From Nitrospirota bacterium (lineage in GTDB: Bacteria; Nitrospirota; Thermodesulfovibrionia; Thermodesulfovibrionales; UBA6898), in assembly GCA_016217675.1 (NCBI GenBank), contig JACRHC010000075.1:1-60848 (forward strand): 60,848 nt of DNA, given 5' to 3'. The translations under genes were made by a program, and so were the position numbers. Positions 40,846 to 49,321 of this stretch are shown here, piece after piece (position 1 is the first letter of the stretch; every line of letters begins with the position of its first letter). The notes under the pieces were generated by a model that saw nothing but the letters and a program-made list of their open reading frames with translations, searched no databases and had not been told where the DNA came from.

Positions 40846-41583
40846 ATGAAAATACTGAAACAATTAGTAGAGTTCTTCATCTCGCTCAGGACAGCCATCT
40901 GGCTCCTGATCGCGCTGATCTGCCTTCTTCTTTTCGGATCGCTTGTCATGCCGAATCATGAAGAATTTCTTGCCCTGCACACCGTGGCGCTCTTTGAATG
41001 GATGCAGGAGATGCCGGTGAACATTACCTGGTGGCTCTGGGCCTGCCTTGCAGTGCTGTCCCTGCTGACTGCCAATACGCTGGTATGCAGCATCGAGTCT
41101 CTTATAAGAAAACGGGGATCGCGGCAATGGCTTCTGATCATCTCCCCCCAGGTGATGCATATCGGATTTCTTTTTATCCTGCTTGCCCATCTGCTCAGCT
41201 CATACGGAAGTATGAAGGCCATAACCTATGCGCACCAGGATTCAGCCTTTCACCTGCCGAATAATCTTGACGTGAGATTTACCCGTCTCAATGCTGACCT
41301 TGATCCATCAGGGTATGTTAAGGACTGGTCAGCTGAAATAGAATATTTCAAGGATGGCAAAGCGCTTTCACAGGACAAGATCCTTCCCAACAGCCCTTCA
41401 TTCAGGGAAGGCCTTGGCATTTATATCAAGACTGTGAAGTTTGATCCCTACCCGGTTGCGATGGTCGAGGTGAGCAGAGAACCGGGAGCTCCCTGGGCCC
41501 TTGTCGGAGGCATCCTCTTTATGGCTGGTATGGTCACGCTGCTTTTCCTGAAGATCAGGCAGGAAGAGCCCCATGAATCCTGA
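40846..41583 (+). CDS. resB: ResB-like cytochrome c biogenesis protein
   Basis: Partner of CcsA in system II heme ligation. Membrane helices at about 12-32, 60-82 and 100-122, then a periplasmic domain (about 125-215) and a last helix near 220-240 (WALVGGILFMAGMVTLLF). The periplasmic part carries segments typical of ResB (FHLPNNLDVRFTRL, YIKTVKFDPYPVAMVEVSREPG). It is at the short end of the family (245 aa), as in the short ResB forms of many anaerobes. It ends the plus-strand run from smc. Confidence 0.85.
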   Translation: MKILKQLVEFFISLRTAIWLLIALICLLLFGSLVMPNHEEFLALHTVALFEWMQEMPVNITWWLWACLAVLSLLTANTLVCSIESLIRKRGSRQWLLIISPQVMHIGFLFILLAHLLSSYGSMKAITYAHQDSAFHLPNNLDVRFTRLNADLDPSGYVKDWSAEIEYFKDGKALSQDKILPNSPSFREGLGIYIKTVKFDPYPVAMVEVSREPGAPWALVGGILFMAGMVTLLFLKIRQEEPHES

Positions 41584-41705
41584 TATGACGAGAAGCCTCT
41601 GTCTTAATTTCAAGCCCCATGCTTAGATGACGCTGAAATCCTTCCGGCTTTATTTGCCGATATTTTCGTTCCTGCAGCAGTTCATGATATGATGGCGCCA
41701 TGTGA

Positions 41706-41897
41706 TATCACTATGCTATCTTTAGCGGTTTTAAGGGCGGCAGCAGAGAGGCCAGAAACCGGAAAGAGCTTGCGCAGTTTCTGGATTCCCCGCGTGTGGA
41801 GACCATTCTGATCGATGAGGAAACGGCCGAGTTCTATGCAAAGATTTTCTGGGATTTGAAGAAAAAAGGAAGGGAGTCAAGGTAGGGCAGAAATAGC
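41706..41897 (+). pseudogene. remnant of a VapC-type PIN-domain toxin gene
   Basis: The frame encodes a peptide typical of the middle of VapC toxins: FSGFKGGSREARNRKEL, then LDSPRVETILIDEETAEFYAKIFWDLKKKGR. In intact toxins this is followed by PIPTNDIWIAA; here it ends a few codons later. The N-terminal part with the first active-site Asp is also missing: a stop (TGA 41703-41705) lies just upstream, and no ribosome binding site is seen. It is probably a decayed toxin gene. Confidence 0.55.
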
Positions 41898-41949
41898 CCT
41901 ACTTGTCATCCCATTTGGGCTATATCCGAATTTCTTCCTATGCACTGCC

Positions 41950-41998
41950 TTGACATCTGCAGGGGATTGACGTATATTTAAATTATATTTATACGTCA
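41950..41998 (+). promoter_or_regulatory. promoter and palindromic operator of the antitoxin/PIN toxin operon
   Basis: TTGACA (41950-41955) and TATATT (41973-41978), 17 bases apart, form a strong promoter. An inverted repeat TGACGTATA (41968-41976) / TATACGTCA (41990-41998) overlaps the -10 and the start point. Its position fits autorepression by the antitoxin encoded immediately downstream. Confidence 0.75.
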
Positions 41999-42016
41999 CA
42001 GTTCCGGAGGCAAGAT

Positions 42017-42259
42017 ATGCATACAAAACTCACTCTTAGGCTTGAAGAGCAATTAATTGAACAGGCAAAGACCTATGCCGCTCGTTCCGGTAAATCGGTA
42101 TCGCAGATTGTTGCGGACTACTTCAAGCTGCTTACATCAGAAAAAAACAGATTGCCTTCCTCATCGACTCCCATAACTCAATCTCTTCGAGGACTGCTGA
42201 GGGAATCAAAGCTTGATGAAAAAGCTTACAGGAAATATCTGGAGGGAAAGCACCTTTGA
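42017..42259 (+). CDS. DUF6364-like antitoxin
   Basis: An 80-residue protein with a ribbon-helix-helix-like N-terminus (KLTLRLEEQLIEQAKTYAARSGKSVSQIVADYF), as in DUF6364-type antitoxins, and a charged C-terminal tail that should wrap the toxin. GGAGGCAAG precedes the ATG. The stop overlaps the TTG start of the PIN gene. The palindrome upstream is the expected autoregulatory site. Confidence 0.85.
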   Translation: MHTKLTLRLEEQLIEQAKTYAARSGKSVSQIVADYFKLLTSEKNRLPSSSTPITQSLRGLLRESKLDEKAYRKYLEGKHL

Positions 42260-42681
42260 AAGTTTTGTTTGATACAAATATAGTCCTTGATCTGCTTATG
42301 GACAGGAGGCCGTTTTCAGACGCTGCGGTTCTGCTTTTTTCCAAAGTGGAGGATGGGACTCTGATCGGATTTTTATGCGGGACCACAATAACTACCGTAT
42401 ATTATCTTGCATCCAAAGCTTTGGGCGCAGCACAGGCACAAGAAGAAGTAAGAAAAATATTAGGTCTGTTTGAGGTTGCTCCTGTCAATAGACCTGTTCT
42501 CGAATCTGCTCTTGCCGCCGGTTTTATTGATTTTGAAGATGCAGTGCTTTATGAAGCCGCCTGTCATGTCGGAGCTGATGCAATCGTGACGCGTAATCAG
42601 AAGGATTTTAAGAACTCAAAAATATCTGTATACACCTCAACAGAGCTGGCAAGAATAATGTCCGTTCAAAACCAGGCGTAG
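42256..42681 (+). CDS. PIN-domain ribonuclease toxin
   Basis: A 141-residue PIN domain. Acidic metal ligands are visible: Asp6 in LFDTNIVLD, the acidic patch in DFEDAVLYEAA and Asp in TRNQKDF. The family pattern of PIN_3-type toxins is followed to the end. Translation starts at TTG 42256, overlapping the antitoxin stop (TTGA), so the toxin is made only with the antitoxin. The target RNA is unknown; VapC relatives cut tRNA or rRNA loops. Confidence 0.88.
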   Translation: MKVLFDTNIVLDLLMDRRPFSDAAVLLFSKVEDGTLIGFLCGTTITTVYYLASKALGAAQAQEEVRKILGLFEVAPVNRPVLESALAAGFIDFEDAVLYEAACHVGADAIVTRNQKDFKNSKISVYTSTELARIMSVQNQA

Positions 42682-42744
42682 CGAGGGGTAGACAGCTATT
42701 TGCGGTTGTTTGATAACAAAGGTGAATTGATAATCCAAAATGAA

Positions 42745-42771
42745 GGGAACAGGTTGTTAACCTGCTTTCCC
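42745..42771. terminator. bidirectional terminator-like hairpin
   Basis: GGGAA-CAGGTT, loop GTT, AACCTG-(CT)-TTCCC. The stem is 11 base pairs with a two-base bulge. It sits between the convergent PIN-toxin and ferritin-like genes. No long T-run follows on either strand, so efficiency is uncertain. Confidence 0.5.
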
Positions 42772-42794
42772 CTGCGAAAAATAGCGCTATACTC

Positions 42795-43205
42795 CTATTG
42801 GTTAAACTCCCTCAGTTGTTCAGTGAACTCTTCGAGGTGGCCTTCTTCTTCATGGAGAATATGGGTGAGCAGTTTCTTTATCTTATCATCCGGGATGATC
42901 GCAATATGGTCCTTATACATGGCAATGGCGCCTTTTTCGAGTTCAATCAGTCTCCTGAGATAGCCCTTTGGCCCGCCTTTTCCGAAGTTCAGCTCGCGGT
43001 GCTCCATCGACGGCACGCCGCCGAGATCAACGATCAGTTCTGAAAGTTTCTCAGCATGCCGCATCTCGTCCTTTGCGATCTCCTCCATCTCCCTGCTCGG
43101 CCTGCATTGCGGCGTCACAAAGCTGTCCCGCATATAGATGAGGATCGCCTCGATCTCCCCGGTCAAATCCTGATTCAGAAGGTCTATAATGGCCTGTTTC
43201 TTCAT
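42795..43205 (-). CDS. ferritin-like diiron protein
   Basis: A 136-residue four-helix bundle of the ferritin-like superfamily. Carboxylate/His ligands are spaced as expected: LTGEIEAILIYM (Glu), EIAKDEMRHAEKL (Glu and His), ELEKGAIAMYKDH (Glu) and ILHEEEGHLEEF (Glu and His). It resembles the bacterioferritin/rubrerythrin-like group without a rubredoxin tail. It starts 16 bases after the M16 gene in the same direction, so it probably shares that transcript. A role in iron storage or peroxide protection is inferred from the fold. Confidence 0.85.
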   Translation of the reverse strand: MKKQAIIDLLNQDLTGEIEAILIYMRDSFVTPQCRPSREMEEIAKDEMRHAEKLSELIVDLGGVPSMEHRELNFGKGGPKGYLRRLIELEKGAIAMYKDHIAIIPDDKIKKLLTHILHEEEGHLEEFTEQLREFNQ

Positions 43206-43221
43206 GGTCTGATCTCCTTCT

Positions 43222-44550
43222 TCAGTATTTCAGCTTTATCTTATCCATGTTGCCGACGACAACGAGCACATAATTCTTTGTATCCAGATATTTCCTGGCC
43301 ACCCTCAGGATATCCTCTTTTGTGACCGCATTGATAAGGAGAGGATATTTATCAACATAGTCCAGCCCCAGACTGTGAAACTCCACGGCAAGGACAAAAC
43401 CTGCAATCTTGCTGTTGGAATCAATGCGCAGGGGGAAGCTGCCCGTAAGATATGACTTCGCATCCTGGAGGTCTTTATCACTGACTGGCTCTGTTCTAAT
43501 GCGCTCCATCTCCCTCAGGACTTCTTCGATGGCGATATTGGCTGACTCATTCTTAGTCTGGAGCCCGGCCTGAAAACTGCCACTGAGCCTGTTTGCTGAA
43601 AAATAGCTGTGCACATCATAGGCAAGCCCCTTATTGTCACGGATATTGTCCATGAGGCGTGATGAAAAACCCCCGCCGCCCAGGATGTAGTTCATGACCG
43701 TGATTGCATAGTAGTCCGGATTGTCACGACTTATGCCGAGGTGTCCAAGGACGATGTTTGCCTGGGTGAGATCCTTGTTCACCCGGATAACCGTAGCACT
43801 ATTGCTTGCGCCGATTTCGGGAAGAGGATTCGAAGGAATTTTTTTCTGGTTCCAGGTCCCCAGATGCCTGTTCAGAAGGGCCTTCAATTCATCCCGGCTG
43901 ATATCACCCACAACAGTCATGATTGCGTTGTTAGGAGCAAAGAAGGTGTTGTGAAAGTCAACAATGTCCTGCCGGTTGATCCGGTCAAGGGATTCAATAG
44001 TCCCCTGCACCTGCCTTGCATACGGATGTTCGCCGAATACTGCCTTTGAAAATGCGATGGAGGCAACAGCCCCCGGCTCTTCGTTTTGCTGGATGAGCCA
44101 GTTCTTCGTGATCTTCTTCTTCCTTGTAATCTCATTTTCGTTGAAAACAGGGTTCATCAGTATGTCAGAGAGCAGATCAAAACCGAGGTCAATGTCCTTT
44201 TTCAGCAGGGAAAGAGAGATCGTCGTATAGTCTGCCCCCGCAGATGCGCTGAGCGAGCCGCCCACAAATTCAATCGCTTCGCTGATCTCGCGGGATGTCC
44301 TCTTTTTTGTGCCTTCATTCAGGAGTGCTGCAGTCAGGTATGCAAGCCCTGCCTTGTCCGAAGGCTCGGCAATACTCCCGGCCCTGACTGCCATAACAAT
44401 GGTGACAATCGGTAATACCCTGCGCTCAGCATGGAGAAGGACCATGTTATTTGAAAGTATCTCTCTTTCGGCCAGGGGGCCGGCAGCTGCCTGTGATGCA
44501 AGAAACACGGCAAGCAGGATGATGGCGAAATGGCTGAAGGTCTTCTTCAT
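43222..44550 (-). CDS. M16 peptidase family, catalytically inactive partner
   Basis: An exported 442-residue protein with signal peptide (FAIILLAVFLASQAAA). It has the two-domain M16 fold: AGSIAEPSDKAGLAYLTAALLNEG, and later YILGGGGFSSRLMDNIRDNKGLAYDVHS. The zinc motif HxxEH is absent; at the same place it reads YLTAALLNEG. The C-terminal segment with Arg and Tyr (SSRLM...GLAY) is kept, as in the non-catalytic subunits that help bind substrate in heterodimeric M16 peptidases. It overlaps the active-subunit gene by four bases. Confidence 0.9.
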   Translation of the reverse strand: MKKTFSHFAIILLAVFLASQAAAGPLAEREILSNNMVLLHAERRVLPIVTIVMAVRAGSIAEPSDKAGLAYLTAALLNEGTKKRTSREISEAIEFVGGSLSASAGADYTTISLSLLKKDIDLGFDLLSDILMNPVFNENEITRKKKITKNWLIQQNEEPGAVASIAFSKAVFGEHPYARQVQGTIESLDRINRQDIVDFHNTFFAPNNAIMTVVGDISRDELKALLNRHLGTWNQKKIPSNPLPEIGASNSATVIRVNKDLTQANIVLGHLGISRDNPDYYAITVMNYILGGGGFSSRLMDNIRDNKGLAYDVHSYFSANRLSGSFQAGLQTKNESANIAIEEVLREMERIRTEPVSDKDLQDAKSYLTGSFPLRIDSNSKIAGFVLAVEFHSLGLDYVDKYPLLINAVTKEDILRVARKYLDTKNYVLVVVGNMDKIKLKY

Positions 44551-45866
44551 TGCGTGGCCCCCCCGGCAAGAGGGATCAGGATGCCTGTCGTCTTTTTTTC
44601 GTCAATAAGATATTTTTTTGCAACGCGGCTTACATCTTCAGGCGTCACCTTGCGGATACCTTCAAGATATCTGTCAATAAACTTCCATCCCACGGTCATC
44701 TCGAATGAACCGATTGTGCGGGCCTGCATATAAATCGAATCCTGCTGCATGATGAACGATGCCTCCACCTGGTTCTTTGCCTTCTGCAGTTCCTGCGCTG
44801 AGGGAAGCTCATTCTTGATCTTCTCGATCTCGTCAAGCAGGGCCTTTTCAACATCCTCTATCTTTTTCCCCTGGCCGGCTGTTGCTCCTGAGAAGAAGAG
44901 GAACGGGTCCCTGGAAAAACCTTCATAACCGGCCCATGCAGAGATGGCTATCTGTTTCTCATAAACAAGAGAGCGGTAAAGCCTTGAGCTTTTCCCGTCA
45001 GAAAGAATGCTGCCTAACACATCAAGGCCAAATCCATCCTCATGAGTAATATTCGGCACCTTGTACACAGAAAGAACATAAGGGAGTTCAGCCTCTTTTT
45101 TAATATAGACCCTGCGTTCCCCCTTCTGCTCGTCTTCTTCGATGGCAGTTGGGGGCAGAGAAGGCCCGGCAGGGATGCTGCCGAAGGCTGCCTTTATTCT
45201 GTTCAGGATTTCCTTCTGGTTCACATCACCTACAACGATGATCACGGCATTGTTTGGCGCATAATACGTTCTGTAGTGATTGATCAGGTCATCAGGATTG
45301 AGCGTCTTGAGATCGGACATCCAGCCGATAACAGGCCAGCGGTATGAATGGTTCTTGAACGCTGCAGCAAAGACTTCCTCCATCACAAAGTTCTGGGGAT
45401 CATCCTCATAACGCATTCTGCGCTCTTCCATGACCACATCACGCTCTGAAAGCACGGACTCCTTTGTCAGAATAAGATTCTGCATGCGGTCTGCTTCAAG
45501 CTCGATCGGCAGACTGATGCGGTCAGATGCAAGAAGTTCGAAATATCCCGTATAGTCCTTTGAGGTGAACGCATTGTCTGTCCCGCCCGCTCTCTTGACG
45601 GTCTGTGAAAAGGTTTTGGGGCCGTGCTTTTTCGTTCCCTTGAACATCATATGCTCAAGGAGATGACTCAGGCCGGTCTTGCCGGACTTCTCATCGCGTG
45701 AGCCGATCCGGTACCAGACCTGGAAGGTAGCTGTCGGTGCCTTGTGGTCCTCGACGATCAGGACCTTCAGGCCATTGTCGAGCATGTACTCATTGATCGG
45801 CAAGGCAAAGGCATGCGCAGTGAACAGAAGGATGAAAAGCAGCGATATGATTATTGGATGTTTCAT
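44547..45866 (-). CDS. M16 family zinc peptidase, active subunit
   Basis: Exported zinc peptidase with a signal peptide (ISLLFILLFTAHAFA). The inverted zinc motif HxxEH is present in GLSHLLEHMMFKG, and the downstream glutamate lies in VVMEERRMRYEDD. The second half, ILGSILSDGKSSRLYRSLVYEKQIA, completes the fold. With the inactive partner encoded next it should form a periplasmic heterodimer. Substrates are unknown; family members degrade peptides. A promoter lies directly before the ATG and there is no clear Shine-Dalgarno. Confidence 0.92.
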   Translation of the reverse strand: MKHPIIISLLFILLFTAHAFALPINEYMLDNGLKVLIVEDHKAPTATFQVWYRIGSRDEKSGKTGLSHLLEHMMFKGTKKHGPKTFSQTVKRAGGTDNAFTSKDYTGYFELLASDRISLPIELEADRMQNLILTKESVLSERDVVMEERRMRYEDDPQNFVMEEVFAAAFKNHSYRWPVIGWMSDLKTLNPDDLINHYRTYYAPNNAVIIVVGDVNQKEILNRIKAAFGSIPAGPSLPPTAIEEDEQKGERRVYIKKEAELPYVLSVYKVPNITHEDGFGLDVLGSILSDGKSSRLYRSLVYEKQIAISAWAGYEGFSRDPFLFFSGATAGQGKKIEDVEKALLDEIEKIKNELPSAQELQKAKNQVEASFIMQQDSIYMQARTIGSFEMTVGWKFIDRYLEGIRKVTPEDVSRVAKKYLIDEKKTTGILIPLAGGATQ

Positions 45867-45873
45867 GGTCTCT

Positions 45874-45903
45874 ATTTTACTGATATGCGGGTATGCTTGT
45901 CAC
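45874..45903 (-). promoter_or_regulatory. promoter of the M16 operon
   Basis: Minus strand GTGACA (45898-45903) and TAAAAT (45874-45879), 18 bases apart. The expected start point is at or one base before the ATG at 45866, which would give a leaderless mRNA. Confidence 0.5.
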
Positions 45904-46106
45904 TTGGTTGCGCCAAGGGAGTAATTGATGGTGCAATTTGATGAAAAAGCCATCTTAGGCGTGCTCGCTTCGGTGCCAGATCGATCAACGACAGCATCTT
46001 TTAATATGGCACTCTGCATAGTTCTTTCGCTGAGTGCTATCCCCCTATCGATTCCAAAGCCTTCAATATTGGTATAGAATATAAAAAAATACACTGGGAG
46101 GTAAGT

Positions 46107-46898
46107 ATGAGAAGTAGACCCTCTTATCTAATGATCACCTTGATTATTGCGGTTATGTCATTGGCTTGTGAGAAATCAGGCCCACCCATGGATATTAAGT
46201 CGCAAACCGAGTCCGGCAGAGCCATGTCCACGGGAGAAGCAAAGGCTGACGGCAATGCTATATCCTGGGACGATCCGGCAGGAGATGCAGCGGATGTGTC
46301 AAATGTCCCGGGCTGGCCAAGACCTGACATTATCAAGGTGAGGGCTGAAGGAAAAGAAGGTTTTATTCACTTTGAGGTGAGGACCGCATCGCCGCTAACC
46401 AATTTTTTTGACTACATCGACCCCGTCGGAAAGAAACGTGGCGAAGTGCTTGTCAGCTTCCTTGTCGATACTGACAACAACACTGCTACGGGTGCCCGGC
46501 CTTTATCTGGAGACAGAAATCGGACAACGGGTTTTGAGTATGAGATCAAGGTGCTGCTTGGTTATGAATACGTTGACAGGGAAAGTGGAGCTGCTATGTT
46601 TAATACGGGGAATATAGTGTTTGATGCAGCGAAATATGATATTAAAAGCAATGTAGCCGATTACCATATTTGGAGGCTGCTTGAAGGACTCAGGCGGGAA
46701 AATGTCAGACGCGACCCTTCTGACAGCGAAAAGAAGTTCAGGGAGTTTGTTGACATGGGCAGTGATTCTATTCGAATCAGGGTGCCTTATAGCATTCTGG
46801 GCTTAAAATCTGGTGACAAGATCAGGGTCTGTTTTAAAGATGAGTTACAGGGGGTAGGCGATGATTATTCCGGCGAAGCAGTTCTGAAGCTGGAGTGA
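46107..46898 (+). CDS. lipoprotein of unknown function
   Basis: A 263-residue lipoprotein: MRSRPSYLMITLIIAVMSLAC, with the lipobox Cys at residue 21. The mature part begins with a Gly/Ser-poor linker, then a probable beta-sandwich: AISWDDPAGDA, DIIKVRAEGKEGFIHFEVRTA, VLVSFLVDTDNNTATGARP, and near the end IRIRVPYSILGLKSGDKIRVCFKDEL. The DTDNN segment recalls calcium-binding loops of carbohydrate-binding-like domains, but I do not recognise the family. GGGAGGT lies before the ATG. It stands alone between the M16 operon and selB. Confidence 0.72.
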   Translation: MRSRPSYLMITLIIAVMSLACEKSGPPMDIKSQTESGRAMSTGEAKADGNAISWDDPAGDAADVSNVPGWPRPDIIKVRAEGKEGFIHFEVRTASPLTNFFDYIDPVGKKRGEVLVSFLVDTDNNTATGARPLSGDRNRTTGFEYEIKVLLGYEYVDRESGAAMFNTGNIVFDAAKYDIKSNVADYHIWRLLEGLRRENVRRDPSDSEKKFREFVDMGSDSIRIRVPYSILGLKSGDKIRVCFKDELQGVGDDYSGEAVLKLE

Positions 46899-46987
46899 TA
46901 TGCCAATTTGACATTGATCAACTATCTGTATTCCCCGGTTGAAGAAAAACAGCACGTTGTACCTTGCCTGCACAAAGAGTCAGATAC

Positions 46988-48871
46988 TCATCCCTTCAGC
47001 AGTAATTTTCTTGCATCGCCGACCCGGAGGGTTACCTTTGCCGCATCAAGGTGTTCGAGAAAGGGGAGGGCGAATTTGCGCGAGGTCTGAAGAAGATCCC
47101 GGAATTCCGCAACGGTGAGTTCAGGCTTCTTGGCGTAGAAAGACTTTAAGGTGCTTATCATCTTATCGTAGGCAATGGCTGACAGGTAGATTGATTCGTT
47201 GACCCTCACAACAGAACGCTCTTTGGCCAGGATATTTAAAATGTCATTGATCTGTTTCTGGTCCAACTTCAGGGCTTCTGACATCTCTGTCTTTATTGGC
47301 GGCTGAAACTCTCCCTTTATAAGCATGCCGAGGATCTTCTCTTTATGAGCCCCCTCAGCTCCTGAGAGCGCTACCTTAAATCCCTTCAGCCTGAGCAGGT
47401 CCTTGTCAACGGTCACGTCCCTGAGCGAAGTCAGGAGAAAATTAAAGAGTCTCGGGTCACTATTCAGAAGGGCCCTTACCTCTTCCTTTGGCATGCCCGG
47501 CTTAAGAGGATGTTCTTTGTGGAATGTCTTAAGCAGAGTTGTTACCCTGTTGTTCAGGAGGTCAAAGGCATGTTTGTGAATAAGTATCTCCTCGTGTTTC
47601 ATGATCAGGCCTGACTGCCTGAGTCCATTGATGGCGCTCTGTATGGCAGAAAGGCCGGCATTGATCCAGCCTTGAATGGCATGCGTGGAAATCCCGGCCG
47701 GTCCTGCCTTTTCGATCTTCAGCGCAAGTTTTTCGTCAAGCTTGCCTGCATGCAGGAGGGAAAGATCCTGAATGCCATCTTTTCTCCTTCTTCTAACGGG
47801 TGACGGATCCAGTACTTCTCCTCCGCCTAATGTTTCAAGGGGCGAAAATCTTCTGACAATGTACCGGTCTCCTGATACGGCGATAACAGGCTCCTGCAGC
47901 CTGAACTGACAAAAGCAGCTTTCGCCCGCCTTGAGCTCCTCCTTCTCATAGAGTATGACGCGTGCAATAGTCTCAGCGGTCCCGGTATAGAAATGAACAA
48001 GGCTTCTGTTTTTCAGCACAGGCACATTATTGAGCAGTTCGAGGTAAAGGTCCAGGGTCCTTGTCGGGACGAAATTTGACGGAGCAACAGCAACATCTCC
48101 CCGCTGAAGGTCATCCTTTTCCACCCCCTGGAGATTGATCGCAACCCTCTGGCCGGCATATGCCTTTTGAATGGCCTTGCCATGGCTGTGAAGACCCCTT
48201 ACCTTGGTCATCATGCCAACAGGAAGAATCTCGACAGGTGCATCAACAGACAGCATGCCGGATACTGCAGTGCCTGTGATAACAGTGCCAAATCCTTTAA
48301 GGGTGAAGACCCTGTCTATCGGCATCCTGAATATCCCATCTGATGTTTTGGGACTGATAGTGAGGGCAAGGTCCTTTATTGCTTTTTTGAGGACATCAAG
48401 ATTTTCACCTGTTTTTGAAGAAACAGCAATAATGGCTGCATGCTCAAGAAAAGTGCCTTTTACGAAGTCCTTAATATCATCTGCAACAAGGCCGAGCCAC
48501 TCTTTTTCGACAAGGTCTGCCTTGGTTATCACGATCAGGCCAGCCTTGATCTTCAGAAGATCGCAAATGGCAAGATGTTCGCGGCTCTGAGGCATAATGC
48601 CTTCATCTGCAGCAATGACCATAAGCACAAGGTCTATGCCGCCTGCGCCTGCAAGCATGTTGCTGATCAGTTTCTCATGTCCGGGCACGTCCACGATCCC
48701 GACCGTGAGCCCTTCTTCAGGGAAGGCGAGATCAGCGAAACCAATATCAATGGTGATGCCACGGTCCTTTTCCTCTTTCAGCCTGTCAGGATCAGTTCCT
48801 GTGAGGGCCTTTACAAGAGAGCTTTTCCCGTGGTCAATATGTCCGGCAGTGCCGAGAATGACGTTCCGCAT
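46988..48871 (-). CDS. selB: SelB, selenocysteine-specific translation elongation factor
   Basis: GTPase that brings Sec-tRNA to UGA codons by binding a SECIS RNA. N-terminal G domain: GHIDHGKSS (G1), DVPGHEK (G3) and TKAD (G4); EF-Tu-like domains 2 and 3; and C-terminal winged helices (from about residue 370), ending [21 protein letters not shown] 48871 follows AAAAGG and gives 627 aa; the upstream TTG is less likely. It is separated from selA by a small gene on the other strand, although selAB usually lie together. Its partners here are selA (49322) and tRNA-Sec (34641). Confidence 0.95.
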   Translation of the reverse strand: MRNVILGTAGHIDHGKSSLVKALTGTDPDRLKEEKDRGITIDIGFADLAFPEEGLTVGIVDVPGHEKLISNMLAGAGGIDLVLMVIAADEGIMPQSREHLAICDLLKIKAGLIVITKADLVEKEWLGLVADDIKDFVKGTFLEHAAIIAVSSKTGENLDVLKKAIKDLALTISPKTSDGIFRMPIDRVFTLKGFGTVITGTAVSGMLSVDAPVEILPVGMMTKVRGLHSHGKAIQKAYAGQRVAINLQGVEKDDLQRGDVAVAPSNFVPTRTLDLYLELLNNVPVLKNRSLVHFYTGTAETIARVILYEKEELKAGESCFCQFRLQEPVIAVSGDRYIVRRFSPLETLGGGEVLDPSPVRRRRKDGIQDLSLLHAGKLDEKLALKIEKAGPAGISTHAIQGWINAGLSAIQSAINGLRQSGLIMKHEEILIHKHAFDLLNNRVTTLLKTFHKEHPLKPGMPKEEVRALLNSDPRLFNFLLTSLRDVTVDKDLLRLKGFKVALSGAEGAHKEKILGMLIKGEFQPPIKTEMSEALKLDQKQINDILNILAKERSVVRVNESIYLSAIAYDKMISTLKSFYAKKPELTVAEFRDLLQTSRKFALPFLEHLDAAKVTLRVGDARKLLLKG

Positions 48872-48998
48872 ATTTCTATCCTTTTCCAAGCATACTGATC
48901 ATTATAATATTTTTCAGACAGTTCTGTAATTTGTTATAGTAGTATTACTGCACGGGAAAAGCGCTTGCAAAATAAAGAACCGTATTGAGGAGGTAACA

Positions 48999-49301
48999 AT
49001 GAAGAAACGCAACTGCTGGGAGGTCAAACAGTGTGGCCGTGAGACGGGCGGCACGCATGAAAAGGATTTGGGCATCTGTCCTGCCACCGTTGAAGTCCGG
49101 CTTAACGAAGCCCACGGAGGCAAGAATGCGGGACGAAGCTGCTGGGTGGTAGCCGGGACGCTCTGCAAAGGAGAAGTACAGGGAACCTTTGCTCATAAAT
49201 ACAAAAACTGCGAAACCTGTGATTTTTACAAACAGGTAAAACAGGAAGAAGCTCACAAATTTGTTCTGTCCGCAGTGCTTCTCAGTAAATTAAGGAAATA
49301 G
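48999..49301 (+). CDS. two-CW domain protein
   Basis: A 100-residue cysteine-rich protein. Two CW units are seen: NCWEVKQCGRETGG near the start and SCWVVAGTLCKG in the middle, followed by NCETCDFYKQVKQEE. Eight cysteines could bind metal or an iron-sulfur cluster. The two-CW domain has no established biochemical role and occurs mainly in anaerobes, sometimes attached to sensor proteins. GAGGAGG precedes the ATG. It is transcribed against selB and selA, lying between them. Confidence 0.82.
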   Translation: MKKRNCWEVKQCGRETGGTHEKDLGICPATVEVRLNEAHGGKNAGRSCWVVAGTLCKGEVQGTFAHKYKNCETCDFYKQVKQEEAHKFVLSAVLLSKLRK

Positions 49302-49321
49302 CAGGTTAGCAGAAAGACCCC

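Larger units (their letters stand above)
41584..42016. other. intergenic region between resB and the toxin-antitoxin pair
   Basis: This 433-base stretch holds the PIN-toxin remnant at 41706-41897 and the promoter/operator at 41950-41998. In 41584-41705 I see no gene. Confidence 0.5.

Noticed and set aside
41700..41705. ATG-TGA at the edge of the PIN remnant as a possible selenocysteine codon
   Set aside because: Sec at position 2 of a PIN toxin has no precedent, no SECIS-like hairpin follows, and the frame also lacks the N-terminal active-site region.
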